From: Chloroflexota bacterium
GTDB taxonomy: Bacteria > Chloroflexota > Dehalococcoidia > Tepidiformales > Tepidiformaceae
DNA: 11,270 bases
Assembly (NCBI GenBank): GCA_963169135.1
Contig: CAUJEQ010000255.1
Span: 1-11,270, forward strand
Direction of reading: 5' to 3'
The notes under the pieces are model-generated. The model saw nothing but the letters and a program-made list of their open reading frames with translations. It did no database searches and had not been told where the DNA came from. Position 1 is the stretch's first letter, and every line of letters starts with the position of its first letter. Made by a program: the position numbers and the translations under genes. Below are positions 1-7,621 of this stretch, one piece after another.

Positions 1-632
1 CCGACGGTGGACTGGATGCACTGCGGGAGCATGGCAGCGGCAGCGCGACAGGTCGCTTCGCGCCGTTCGAGCTCGATCGTCAGCGGAGCATCGGCCAGGG
101 CGGGCACGTAAACGCCGATGATTTCCACCGGGACGCAGGCCGATTCGAGCAACGGGCCGAGTTTCACGAATGCCGACCGCGATGCGGGGCTGCCGTCCGT
201 GGTGATGGCGAGCCGGTACGGGTCGGCGGCCGAGGGCGGGCCGGTCGCGGGCCCGGTGACGAAGACCGGGCAGGGACTTTTGCGGAGTACGGCGATAGCG
301 GTGCTGCCAAAGATGGCATGGCGCATCGCCCCAACGCCGCGCGAATCCATGGCGATGATCGCAGCGCCGGCCTCGGAGGCTACCCGCGCGATGGCCGTGG
401 CCGTGTCTTCATTCGGGCCGCGTTCGGCAACGACGACCCTCCCCGCGATGCCGTGTTCAGCAAGTGCGGCGTGGAGCCATTGCGGGCGGTCGGGGTTTGT
501 TTCCGCCTGGCCGTCGTCCTCGTAGATGCGAGTGAGTGCAACCTCCATGCCCGTCGCACGAGCAAATGCGGCGGCGTGGGGGAGCACGTGGAGCGATTGG
601 TGGGAGCCGTCGGTTGTACAAAGGATCAGCAT
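1..632 (-). CDS. Universal stress protein, tandem UspA type (3' end beyond window)
   Basis: The reading frame is open from position 632 to the left edge, about 210 residues, so the C-terminus is missing. The start MLILCTTDGS is the usual Usp beginning, a beta-strand followed by a nucleotide-contacting Asp (D8). Near residues 96-110 the stretch DSRGVGAMRHAIFGS matches the Usp ATP loop G-2X-G-9X-G(S/T), except that the first Gly is Asp. It is followed by a typical closing strand, SPCPVFV. A second Usp domain begins near residue 139 (YRLAITTDGS), so this is the two-domain form. ATG 632 is preferred over ATG 641 because the Usp fold starts there and AGGA lies 8 nt upstream; the same bases also read as a -10 box, TAGGAT. 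Usp proteins are cytoplasmic nucleotide-binding stress factors with poorly defined biochemical roles. The gene diverges from a KimA-like permease. The family call is firm; ATP binding is uncertain. Confidence 0.9.
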   Translation of the reverse strand, partial: MLILCTTDGSHQSLHVLPHAAAFARATGMEVALTRIYEDDGQAETNPDRPQWLHAALAEHGIAGRVVVAERGPNEDTATAIARVASEAGAAIIAMDSRGVGAMRHAIFGSTAIAVLRKSPCPVFVTGPATGPPSAADPYRLAITTDGSPASRSAFVKLGPLLESACVPVEIIGVYVPALADAPLTIELERREATCRAAAAMLPQCIQSTV

Positions 633-819
633 CGCGACCATCCTAGAGCCATTTTGGCGCGGCTCGGAGCCCCGCCCGGGCCTGGACAAGGGTACCGGGT
701 GGACGTTTCGGTTCCGGCGGACGCCGGCGAGGATGCCGTTGTTCGGCGCGCCCTGCGGTCCCATTCGGCCGCGGCCGGGAACGTGACGGTACCCCGTGCC
801 CGGGGTTAGTCTACCCTGT
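633..819. promoter_or_regulatory. Divergent intergenic region between the usp gene and the permease
   Basis: This 187-nt spacer must hold both divergent promoters. For the permease, GTGACG (783-788) and TAGTCT (807-812) are separated by 18 nt. For the usp gene, TAGGAT reads on the minus strand at 645-640, without a good -35 partner. A near-perfect palindrome with arms CCGGCG/CGCCGG lies at 714-727 and could be an operator. The 7-bp arms GGGTACC (690-696) and GGTACCC (788-794) are inverted with respect to each other. I see no c-di-AMP (ydaO) riboswitch, although that element often precedes kimA in other bacteria. No ORF here looks real. Confidence 0.5.
783..819 (+). promoter_or_regulatory. Likely sigma-70 type promoter of the permease, leaderless layout
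   Basis: The -35 candidate GTGACG (783-788) is followed after 18 nt by the -10 candidate TAGTCT (807-812). The last base of the -10 is 7 nt before ATG 820, so transcription should begin at or within a base or two of the start codon. No Shine-Dalgarno sequence precedes the ATG, which agrees with a leaderless mRNA. The assignment rests on pattern and spacing only. Confidence 0.45.
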
Positions 820-2910
820 ATGCCAGCTTCTGGCGGCGGTCCTCAATACACCCCAGCAACGGATAAACAGGGCCGCGTCTCCCGCTATCGGGTCGAGCTT
901 CCGCGGGCCGGCATCGTCGAGACCGGGAGAGGCCACTTCGTTGCAACCGAGTACGCCGAGCGCCGGAGCGGCTGGGGCGGGCGCTTCCTCGATCTGAAGG
1001 ACCGCCTCATCGGCACCACGGTCTCCAGTGCCCGCCTGGCCGAACAGCGCCTGAGCAAGAAGGTGGCGCTGGCGGTCTTCTCTTCGGACGCTCTCTCTTC
1101 CACCGCCTATGCGACGCAGGAGATCATCCTCATCCTGGTGATCGCTGGGACGGCGAGCATCAACCTCAGCCTGCCGATCGCGCTCGCCATCACTGCCCTG
1201 CTTGCGGTCGTTATCATCTCGTATAGCCAGCTCATCCGTGCTTACCCGGCCGGCGGCGGGGCCTACATCGTCGCCATGGAGAATCTCGGGCGCGTGGCCG
1301 GGATCGTGGCTGGCGCGGCGCTCCTCATCGACTACACCCTGACCGTCGCGGTGTCGATCTCAGCGTCGGTCGAAGCGATCGTCTCGGCCGCGCCCGGCAC
1401 CCACGACTTCGCCGTGCCGCTCGCCATCGGGCTTGTCCTGGTGATCGCCCTCGGGAACCTTCGCGGCGTGCGCGAATCGGGCACGGTGTTCGCTATCCCG
1501 ACTTATGGGTTCGTGTTCATCCTGGGCGCCACCATCGTCGGGGGGATGGTGAAGGTCTTCCTCAGCGATGCCCCCAACGTCCTGGAAACGGGGGAACCGC
1601 GGGTGCAGCTCGAACAGACGGGGAACGTGCTGATGTGGTTCCTGGTGCTGCGGGCGTTCTCGGCAGGGTGCGCGGCGCTCACCGGGGTGGAGGCCATCTC
1701 GAATGGGGTTTCCGCCTTCAAGCCGCCGGAATGGCGCAACGCCATCATCACCATGGCCGCCATGGGCTTCCTCCTGGGCTTCCTTTTCATCGGGACCACC
1801 CTCCTGGCCAGGCACTTCGGTATCGTTTACGAAGAGGGCGACCGCGAGACCGTCATGTCGCAGGTTGGCGCTGAGGTCTTCGGGCGGAACCTGTTCTACT
1901 ACCTGCTCCAGGGCTTCACGGCGGGAATCCTTTTCCTCGCGGCGAACACCGCGTTCAACGGTTTCCCACTCCTGGCGGCCATCCTCGCTCGTGATGGCTA
2001 CCTGCCCCGCATCTTCCACCCGCGCGGCAACCGCCTTGTCTATAGCTACGGGATCGCGGCCCTTGCCGGCGGGGCGATCCTGCTGCTTGTCGCCTTCAAC
2101 GCCACTACTACCCGCCTCATCCCGCTCTACGCCTTTGGCGTGTTCCTCTGCTTCACCCTGGCCCAGGCCGGGCTGGTCCGGCGCTGGTTCCGGCTCAAGC
2201 CGCCCGGCTGGCAACGCTCCGCGATGATCAACGGCTTCGGGGCGATCGTCACCGGTGTTGTGACCCTCATCATCGTGGTCACCAAGTTCTCCCAGGGCGG
2301 CTGGCTGGTGGTCGTCGCGGTCCCGCTCGCGAGCATCGCGATCTGGCGGATCGGCGCCTTCTACAGGCAGCTGCACCGGACCCTGTTTGTTTCGCCCGAT
2401 GCCCAGCTCGACATCCAGCCCCGTGGCGAATCCCGCGTCCCTGTGATCGTGCCCGTGGAGGACGTGAACCTGGCCACGGTGATGACGCTCGGCGCCGCCT
2501 GCGAACGCTCGCGCGATGTCACCGCCCTCCACGTGGTGGTGGACCCGGACACCCCTTCGACCGTCGAAGATCGCTGGAACCGGCAGTTTCCCGCCATTCC
2601 GCTGGTGGTGATCGACTCGCCCTACCGGAACGTCAGCGATCCCATCTCGCGCTATATCGATGACCGGTTGAAGCGCGCCCCGCACGAAGTGACCGTGATG
2701 GTGCCGCTGCTCGAGGGCCACCGCTGGTATCAGCGCCCGCTCGTCAACCAGAGCCTGAAGCGGCTGACGCACATGCTCCGCGAGCGCCGCCACGTCGAGG
2801 TGGCTGCGGTGCCATTCAGCGTCGGCGGACGCGGCCGCAGCCGCCGACGCTGGCGGAGGCCGTTTTCGCGCCGCGACCCGCTGGAGCGGCGCCTGCGGAA
2901 GCGGCGCTGA
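820..2910 (+). CDS. KimA-like APC-superfamily permease, probable potassium uptake transporter
   Basis: A 696-residue membrane protein with about twelve hydrophobic helices between residues 82 and 510. The order of motifs matches B. subtilis KimA: LSKKVALAVFSSDALSSTAY (79-97), AYPAGGGAYI (141-150), IDYTLTVAVS (170-179) and LTGVE (287-291). The residues I recall lining the potassium sites in the KimA structure (D36, Y43, D117, Y118, T121, S125, T230, E233) correspond to D90, Y97, D171, Y172, T175, S179, T288 and E291; Y437 lies near the place of Y377. KimA is a proton-coupled potassium importer inhibited by c-di-AMP. Residues 538-668 form a soluble alpha/beta region resembling Usp but without its ATP loop, followed by an Arg-rich tail (671-696). 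The N-terminus is about 54 residues longer than in KimA. ATG 820 is preferred to in-frame GTG 796 because a promoter fits a leaderless start there. The substrate is inferred; amino-acid transport cannot be excluded. Confidence 0.85.
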   Translation: MPASGGGPQYTPATDKQGRVSRYRVELPRAGIVETGRGHFVATEYAERRSGWGGRFLDLKDRLIGTTVSSARLAEQRLSKKVALAVFSSDALSSTAYATQEIILILVIAGTASINLSLPIALAITALLAVVIISYSQLIRAYPAGGGAYIVAMENLGRVAGIVAGAALLIDYTLTVAVSISASVEAIVSAAPGTHDFAVPLAIGLVLVIALGNLRGVRESGTVFAIPTYGFVFILGATIVGGMVKVFLSDAPNVLETGEPRVQLEQTGNVLMWFLVLRAFSAGCAALTGVEAISNGVSAFKPPEWRNAIITMAAMGFLLGFLFIGTTLLARHFGIVYEEGDRETVMSQVGAEVFGRNLFYYLLQGFTAGILFLAANTAFNGFPLLAAILARDGYLPRIFHPRGNRLVYSYGIAALAGGAILLLVAFNATTTRLIPLYAFGVFLCFTLAQAGLVRRWFRLKPPGWQRSAMINGFGAIVTGVVTLIIVVTKFSQGGWLVVVAVPLASIAIWRIGAFYRQLHRTLFVSPDAQLDIQPRGESRVPVIVPVEDVNLATVMTLGAACERSRDVTALHVVVDPDTPSTVEDRWNRQFPAIPLVVIDSPYRNVSDPISRYIDDRLKRAPHEVTVMVPLLEGHRWYQRPLVNQSLKRLTHMLRERRHVEVAAVPFSVGGRGRSRRRWRRPFSRRDPLERRLRKRR

Positions 2911-2915
2911 GCCTC

Positions 2916-3290
2916 GTGGCCGAGATCTACCACATGGTGCCCGAGCCCACCTGGAACAGCAGCGCAGGCGAAAGTGTCTACACGCCACCGTCGTTGGAAT
3001 CCGAGGGGTTCATCCATTGCACCGCCGGCGAGCGCAACCTGGTCGACGTTGCCAGCCGGTATTACGCGGACCAGCCGGGCGAATGGCTCGTCCTGGTGAT
3101 CGACCCTGCGCGGGTGGAGGCCGAAATCCGGTGGGTGGTCCAGGCCGACGGGCTGGCGTATCCGCACATCCACGGCCCGTTGAACAGAGATGCGGTGGTC
3201 GAGGTCTGCCGGTTTCCGCGGGACGCGGACGGCGGCTTCGGCGCCTTTCGGAGCCTGCCCTGGCCGGGCGCGCCGGGCCTGGCTAAATAG
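2916..3290 (+). CDS. DUF952 family protein
   Basis: A 124-residue cytoplasmic protein with the hallmarks of DUF952: an N-terminal IYHMVP, SLESEGFIHCT (26-36), RYYADQ (48-53), LVLVIDPARV (58-67) and PHIHGPLN (83-90), then a short loop with DADGGF. The conserved His residues in GFIHC and PHIHG suggest a catalytic or ligand site, but the family has no established function. I recall its fold being compared with ADP-ribosyltransferase-like proteins, which I cannot verify here. GTG 2916 is chosen because the next in-frame ATG (2934) would delete the conserved IYHM strand. The gene starts 5 nt after the permease stop and has no clear ribosome-binding site, so translation is probably coupled to the permease. 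Length is normal for the family. Confidence 0.85.
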   Translation: MAEIYHMVPEPTWNSSAGESVYTPPSLESEGFIHCTAGERNLVDVASRYYADQPGEWLVLVIDPARVEAEIRWVVQADGLAYPHIHGPLNRDAVVEVCRFPRDADGGFGAFRSLPWPGAPGLAK

Positions 3291-3349
3291 GGTTTCCGCC
3301 TACTGAGATTGGCGAACTGCGTGACGTACGATGCGGTACGCTGTCCCGC

Positions 3350-3378
3350 GGACGGGCAGGCGTTGCCATGGCCCGTCC
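3350..3378 (+). promoter_or_regulatory. Strong stem-loop just upstream of the kinase ribosome-binding site
   Basis: Arms GGACGGGC (3350-3357) and GCCCGTCC (3371-3378) are perfect 8-bp complements enclosing a 13-nt loop. That loop can itself form a 3-bp GGC/GCC inner stem (3359-3361 with 3365-3367). The hairpin ends 9 nt before AGGAG (3388-3392). It has no T-tract, so it does not look like a terminator of the DUF952 transcript. It could be a 5' leader structure protecting or gating kinase mRNA, or a protein-binding palindrome in DNA. Confidence 0.5.
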
Positions 3379-3387
3379 TCCAGGCGC

Positions 3388-3392
3388 AGGAG
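3388..3392 (+). promoter_or_regulatory. Ribosome-binding site fixing the kinase start
   Basis: AGGAG lies 7 nt before GTG 3400. It decides the start: the longer frame opening at 3331 has no such site, and its extra 23 residues, rich in Arg and Pro, do not resemble a domain. ATG 3406, two codons downstream, is the only close alternative. Confidence 0.7.
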
Positions 3393-3399
3393 CCCGGCC

Positions 3400-6300
3400 G
3401 TGAACATGCTTATCTTCACAGCCTCCGACGCGGATTTCCGCCAGCTGGCGGAGTCGCTCCACGCCCGCGGCTACGAAGCCACGCGTTGCGCCACCATCGA
3501 AGAGGCCACCAGGGCAGTGGACGCGGGCAGCCCCACCGTCGCCGTCCTCGCCGGCTTCGCGCGCGATGAACTTGCGGCGTACATGGCCTCGCTCCGGGAG
3601 ATGACCTCGGCCCCGGTTGCGATCCTCGTCCGGGCCGGGGCCGGGCAAGCCCAGCTGGATGCGCTTGCCGCCGGCGCCGATGACGTCTTCGACGATGCCT
3701 CGCCGGACTCGCTCGCGGTTCGCCTCGCCGTCGTGGAGCGCAGCGCGGGCAACGGCGCGGCGGTGCAGGGGCTCGCCCGCGACCTCCGCCCTGGCCGCCA
3801 GCTCGAACAGGAGATCGCCTTCCGCGCCGACTTCCTCGACCGGGTTGATGCTTCCGCTCACGCCGTTGATCCCGCCGGCCGTATTGTCTATTGGAACGCC
3901 GCCGCCGAACGCCTCTTTGGCTATTCCCGGGACGAGGCACTGGGCCAGCCCGTGCGCGAAATCGTTCTGCCTGGCTTCGAGCGGCCGGCATCCGACGGCC
4001 ATGTCGCCCGGCTCCTCTCGGGAAACGCGCTCTCCGGCGAATTCCTGCTCCGCAGGAAAGATGGTGCAACCTTCCCCGCGCAGGTCGCTGCCACCCCGCT
4101 CACCGGCTCCGATGGCCAGGTCGCGGCGGTCGTCGCGATCACCTTTGACATGACCGAGCGGCGCGCCCATGAGGAACGGCTCGCCCGCTACGCGGCAATC
4201 GTCGAATCCTCAAACGATGCAGTCATCGAGCACGACCTCGATGGCCGGATCGTGCGCTGGAATGAGGCTGCCGAGCGCATTTACGGTTACACCGCTGCCG
4301 AAGTCATCGGCCAGCACATGACGATCCTGGCGCCCGAGACAGATCGGGCCGAGGTCGAAGCCGTCCGGCAGCGGGTCCTCGCGGGGTCGCGCGTGGCGGG
4401 CCATTCGACCCTGCGGGTCCGCCGGGATGGCTCCACCGTGTCTCTCAACATCTCTTTCTTCCCGATCTACGCGTCCGGTGGGACCCTCATCGGCACGGCC
4501 AGCATCGTCCGCGACCTCTCCGAACAGATGCGTCTCCAGGAATCCCACGCGCGCCTGGCCGCCATCGTCGCCTCTGCTACAGACGCGATCCTGGGGCGGG
4601 ACAACACCCGCACCCTGGTGAGCATGAACAAAGCCGCCGAACGGCTCTTCGGCTGGAGTGCGGAGGAACTTATTGGCGGCCATGCCTGGGAGATCGTGCC
4701 GCAAGACCTGCGCGAGGAGACCTCGGCCATGGCGGCCCGGCTCCGCGCCGGTCTGGCGGTCGCCGCGGAGACCGAGCGCATCGACCGGGAGGGCCGCCGC
4801 TTCCCCGTGGAGCTGAACGCCTTCCCCGTCTTCGACCAGGATGGAGATATTCTCGGGAGCGCGACCTTCATCCGGGACATCTCCGAGAAGCGAGCGGCCG
4901 AGCAGGCCCTGGCAGAATCGGAAGCCCGTTACCGGGCCGCTGTCGATGCCAGCCAGGACGCGTTCTGCATCCTTCGGGCGGAGCGTGATGGCGGCGGCCC
5001 CATCAGCGACTTCATCATCGTGGCAATGAACCCGGCGGCCGAAGCACTCATCGACGCACCGTCGCGCGAGGCTATCGGGATGCGGCTCTCGGAGCTGATG
5101 CCAATGGACAGCGCGCCGGAGTTCTTCGAGCGCTACGTGCGAGTGGCGGAGACGGGCGAGCCCGTCGATGAGGAATTCGAAGTGACGCAACCGGTGATCA
5201 GCGCGCGGTGGCTCCGTCACACCGTCGTGAAGCTTGGCGATGGCATCGCCATTACCAGTCGCGACATCACCGCCCGCAAGACCGCCGAGGACGAGGGGGC
5301 GCGCCTCGATGCCAACTACCGCGCTATCGTCGACGGCACCTCCGATGGGCTCTTCGTCCTCGATGTCGAAGGCGACGGAGCCGGGCGCGTGTTTCGGGTT
5401 GCCTTGATCAACCGGGCGTTTTCGCGGATGACCGGGCTCGATCCGGCCCGGGTCGCGGGCAAGCGTGTGGAAGAGATCTTCCGTGGGCCGGTGCTGGAGA
5501 ACGCGTTCAACCGGTATGCGGCGGTCATTGCCAGCCGCGGCAGCATCCAGTACGAAGAGACGCTGGTGGGCGAAGAGCCTCGCTGGGTGGCCGTGACCAT
5601 GACCGCGCTCTTCGATGAAGACGGGACCTGCTACCGGATCGTCGGGAGTAGCCGCGACATAACGGAGCGCCGCCAGGCCCAGGAGACGGTCGAACGCCTC
5701 GCCAGCATCATCGAATCCGCAAGCGAGGCGGTGGTGAGCGTCGATACCAGTGGGCACATCGTGAACTGGAATCCGGCTGCGGAGCGCATCTACGGCTATG
5801 CCGCCGCCGAAGTTATCGGCCGACACTTCGGCATGCTCATTCCGGAGGACGATCTGGCCCGGAGCCAGGCCAGCTGGGAGCGCGTCCTCCATCACGAGGC
5901 ACCGTCACAACGCCACGTCCGCCGCCGGCACAAGGATGGCCACATCATCGACCTGCAGGTCGCGCTCTTCCCCCTCCGCGATGTCGATGGGAACGTCATT
6001 GGGACGGCCAGCGTCGGTACCGATATCACCGAGAAGCTGCGCTATGAACGCGAACTCAGCGAGCATGCGGCCGACCTCGACGCGGTCTTTGCCAGCTCGA
6101 GCGAGGGCATCATCCTCGCCAGCCCGGACCTCCGCATCCTTTCCTTCAACGACGCCGCCTGCAAGCTGCTTCGGACGCTGCACGGCGGCGACCCGCAGGT
6201 CGGCGACCACGCCCTGAAGTGGGTCTCCGAATCCGAACACCCGGCGTTCCTCCGGAACTTCCAGATGGCACTCGGCGGACGCTCGTTCACCTTCGCCCGG

Positions 6301-7578
6301 GAGGTCGAGCCTCCCGAGGGCCCACTCTGGTGGGAGTTCTCGTTCGCTCCCGTCCGGCTGGCCGATGGTACGGCGCGCGGCGTTGCCCTCGGCTTTCGCG
6401 ACATCACCGAGCGGAAGCGCACCGACGAGGCACTGCTCCAGGCCCAGAAGGCCGAGTCGCTTGCCGTCCTCGCCGGGGGTATCGCCCACGACTTCAACAA
6501 CCTGCTGGTCGGCATCCTCGGCAATGCGGGACTGGCCCTGGCCGAACTCTCGCCCACTTCGCCGGCCCGGCCCACGATCGAGGCGATCGAGACCGCCGGC
6601 CAGCGCGCCGCGGAACTCGCCCGCCAGATGCTCGCCTACTCTGGCCGCGGCCGCTTTGTGGTCCAGCAGGTCGACCTGAACAGCCTTGTGGAGGAGATGG
6701 CGCACCTGCTGCGCGTCTCAATCGGGAAGGGCGTGCGGCTCAACTACCAGTTCGAGCGCGACCTCCCGCCGGTTGAGGGAGACGCCACCCAGCTCCGCCA
6801 GGTCGTCATGAACCTGGTCGTCAACGCATCCGACGCGATCGGGGATGCCGATGGGGCAATGTCCATTACCACGCGTACGATCGAGGCGACGCGCGAGCTG
6901 CTCGCAGAAACGTATCTTGCGCCCAGCCTCAAACCGGGCCTCTATGTCGCGCTCGAAGTGGCCGACACGGGCGCCGGGATGGATGCGGAGACGCTCACCC
7001 GCATCTTTGATCCATTCTTCACCACCAAGTTCACCGGGCGGGGGCTCGGGCTGGCCGCCGTGCTCGGCATCATGCGCGGCCACCGCGGCGCCATCAAGGT
7101 CGAAAGCGAACCCGGCCGCGGAGCGACCTTCCGGCTCCTCTTCCCGGCGGCAGGCGATGGAGCCGCCGCCTCACCAGTGTCCGCTCCGTCCGCCGCCTGG
7201 CGCGGAAGCGGCACAATCCTCGTCGTGGACGACGAACCCTCCGTCCGCGCGGTCACGGCCCGCGCACTGCGTTCGTTCGGGTTCGATGTCATCGAGGCGG
7301 TCGACGGCCTGGAGGCGGTTGACCTGTTTGCGGCGAACCGTGACCGGATCGCCTGCGTCCTTCTCGACATGACGATGCCCCGCATGGGCGGCGAAGAGGC
7401 GTTTCACGCCATCCGCCATGTCGATCCCGGGGCCCGTGTGTTGCTGATGAGCGGCTTCACCGAGCAGGACAGCACCGAACGGTTCGCCGGCCTCGGCCTC
7501 GCCGGGTTCATCCAGAAACCGTACGAACTGTCCGGCCTCCGGTCGGCAATCCAGTCGGCCCTGACCGGACGGGAATGA
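3400..7578 (+). CDS. Hybrid sensor histidine kinase: pseudo-receiver, seven PAS, HisKA, HATPase, receiver
   Basis: A 1392-residue protein with no membrane segment or signal peptide, so cytoplasmic. Residues 1-115 look like a receiver that lacks the phospho-acceptor Asp (VAVLAG replaces a VLLD strand) and the conserved Lys. Seven PAS domains follow, roughly 140-255, 262-375, 384-498, 508-628, 635-757, 763-878 and 889-1004; most end in a D-I-T/S-E type motif. The HisKA helix carries H1030 in GGIAHDFNNLL. The ATPase domain has N-box MNLVVNASDAI (from 1137), G1 DTGAGMD (1189-1195), F-box FDPFFTTK and G2 GRGLGLA. A canonical receiver closes the protein: D1277/D1278, phospho-acceptor D1323, S1351, K1373. 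It presumably senses soluble or internal signals and relays phosphate to its own receiver. No heme or flavin motif is recognisable and no partner regulator lies nearby, so signal and output are unknown. Confidence 0.93.
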   Translation: MNMLIFTASDADFRQLAESLHARGYEATRCATIEEATRAVDAGSPTVAVLAGFARDELAAYMASLREMTSAPVAILVRAGAGQAQLDALAAGADDVFDDASPDSLAVRLAVVERSAGNGAAVQGLARDLRPGRQLEQEIAFRADFLDRVDASAHAVDPAGRIVYWNAAAERLFGYSRDEALGQPVREIVLPGFERPASDGHVARLLSGNALSGEFLLRRKDGATFPAQVAATPLTGSDGQVAAVVAITFDMTERRAHEERLARYAAIVESSNDAVIEHDLDGRIVRWNEAAERIYGYTAAEVIGQHMTILAPETDRAEVEAVRQRVLAGSRVAGHSTLRVRRDGSTVSLNISFFPIYASGGTLIGTASIVRDLSEQMRLQESHARLAAIVASATDAILGRDNTRTLVSMNKAAERLFGWSAEELIGGHAWEIVPQDLREETSAMAARLRAGLAVAAETERIDREGRRFPVELNAFPVFDQDGDILGSATFIRDISEKRAAEQALAESEARYRAAVDASQDAFCILRAERDGGGPISDFIIVAMNPAAEALIDAPSREAIGMRLSELMPMDSAPEFFERYVRVAETGEPVDEEFEVTQPVISARWLRHTVVKLGDGIAITSRDITARKTAEDEGARLDANYRAIVDGTSDGLFVLDVEGDGAGRVFRVALINRAFSRMTGLDPARVAGKRVEEIFRGPVLENAFNRYAAVIASRGSIQYEETLVGEEPRWVAVTMTALFDEDGTCYRIVGSSRDITERRQAQETVERLASIIESASEAVVSVDTSGHIVNWNPAAERIYGYAAAEVIGRHFGMLIPEDDLARSQASWERVLHHEAPSQRHVRRRHKDGHIIDLQVALFPLRDVDGNVIGTASVGTDITEKLRYERELSEHAADLDAVFASSSEGIILASPDLRILSFNDAACKLLRTLHGGDPQVGDHALKWVSESEHPAFLRNFQMALGGRSFTFAREVEPPEGPLWWEFSFAPVRLADGTARGVALGFRDITERKRTDEALLQAQKAESLAVLAGGIAHDFNNLLVGILGNAGLALAELSPTSPARPTIEAIETAGQRAAELARQMLAYSGRGRFVVQQVDLNSLVEEMAHLLRVSIGKGVRLNYQFERDLPPVEGDATQLRQVVMNLVVNASDAIGDADGAMSITTRTIEATRELLAETYLAPSLKPGLYVALEVADTGAGMDAETLTRIFDPFFTTKFTGRGLGLAAVLGIMRGHRGAIKVESEPGRGATFRLLFPAAGDGAAASPVSAPSAAWRGSGTILVVDDEPSVRAVTARALRSFGFDVIEAVDGLEAVDLFAANRDRIACVLLDMTMPRMGGEEAFHAIRHVDPGARVLLMSGFTEQDSTERFAGLGLAGFIQKPYELSGLRSAIQSALTGRE

Positions 7579-7621
7579 GCTTCGCCGTCGCGCTAGAACA
7601 TCTGTGCGCTATACTCGGCCT
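7579..7621 (+). promoter_or_regulatory. ruvB promoter with -10 box adjacent to the start codon
   Basis: In the 43-nt gap after the kinase stop, TATACT (7610-7615) is a near-consensus -10 box. Only 6 nt separate it from GTG 7622, so the transcript should start at the GTG itself. There is no Shine-Dalgarno sequence before this GTG. The -35 region is weak (no TTGACA-like hexamer at 17-18 nt). The layout suggests that ruvB has its own transcript separate from the kinase gene. Confidence 0.5.

Larger units (their letters stand above)
3291..3399 (+). promoter_or_regulatory. Leader region of the hybrid kinase
   Basis: This 109-nt gap separates the DUF952 gene from the kinase. Possible -10 boxes are TACGAT (3327-3332, with CTGAGA at 3303-3308 as -35, spacer 18) and TACGCT (3337-3342). 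If the second is used, the mRNA would begin almost exactly at the hairpin at 3350-3378. Both promoter readings are weak matches. Confidence 0.3.

Noticed and set aside
796..798. GTG 796 as the permease start
   Set aside because: It lies upstream of the best -10 box and has no ribosome-binding site; ATG 820 fits the promoter spacing. It is not fully excluded.
118..809. Rightward open frames over the usp gene
   Set aside because: They are antisense to a recognisable Usp protein and have no family resemblance.
633..819. c-di-AMP (ydaO) riboswitch before the KimA-like gene
   Set aside because: No conserved ydaO-type core could be recognised, and the proposed promoter leaves no 5' leader.
1360..2988. 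542-residue open frame antisense to the permease
   Set aside because: It is low-complexity, His/Gly/Arg/Asp-rich sequence typical of the antisense of a high-GC gene, and it covers a clearly recognisable permease.
4210..5895. 561-residue open frame antisense to the kinase
   Set aside because: It shadows the PAS repeats on the other strand and shows no domain of its own.
7604..7606. GTG 7604 as the ruvB start
   Set aside because: It would place the TATACT -10 box inside the coding sequence, and the added residues MRYTRP are not typical of RuvB.
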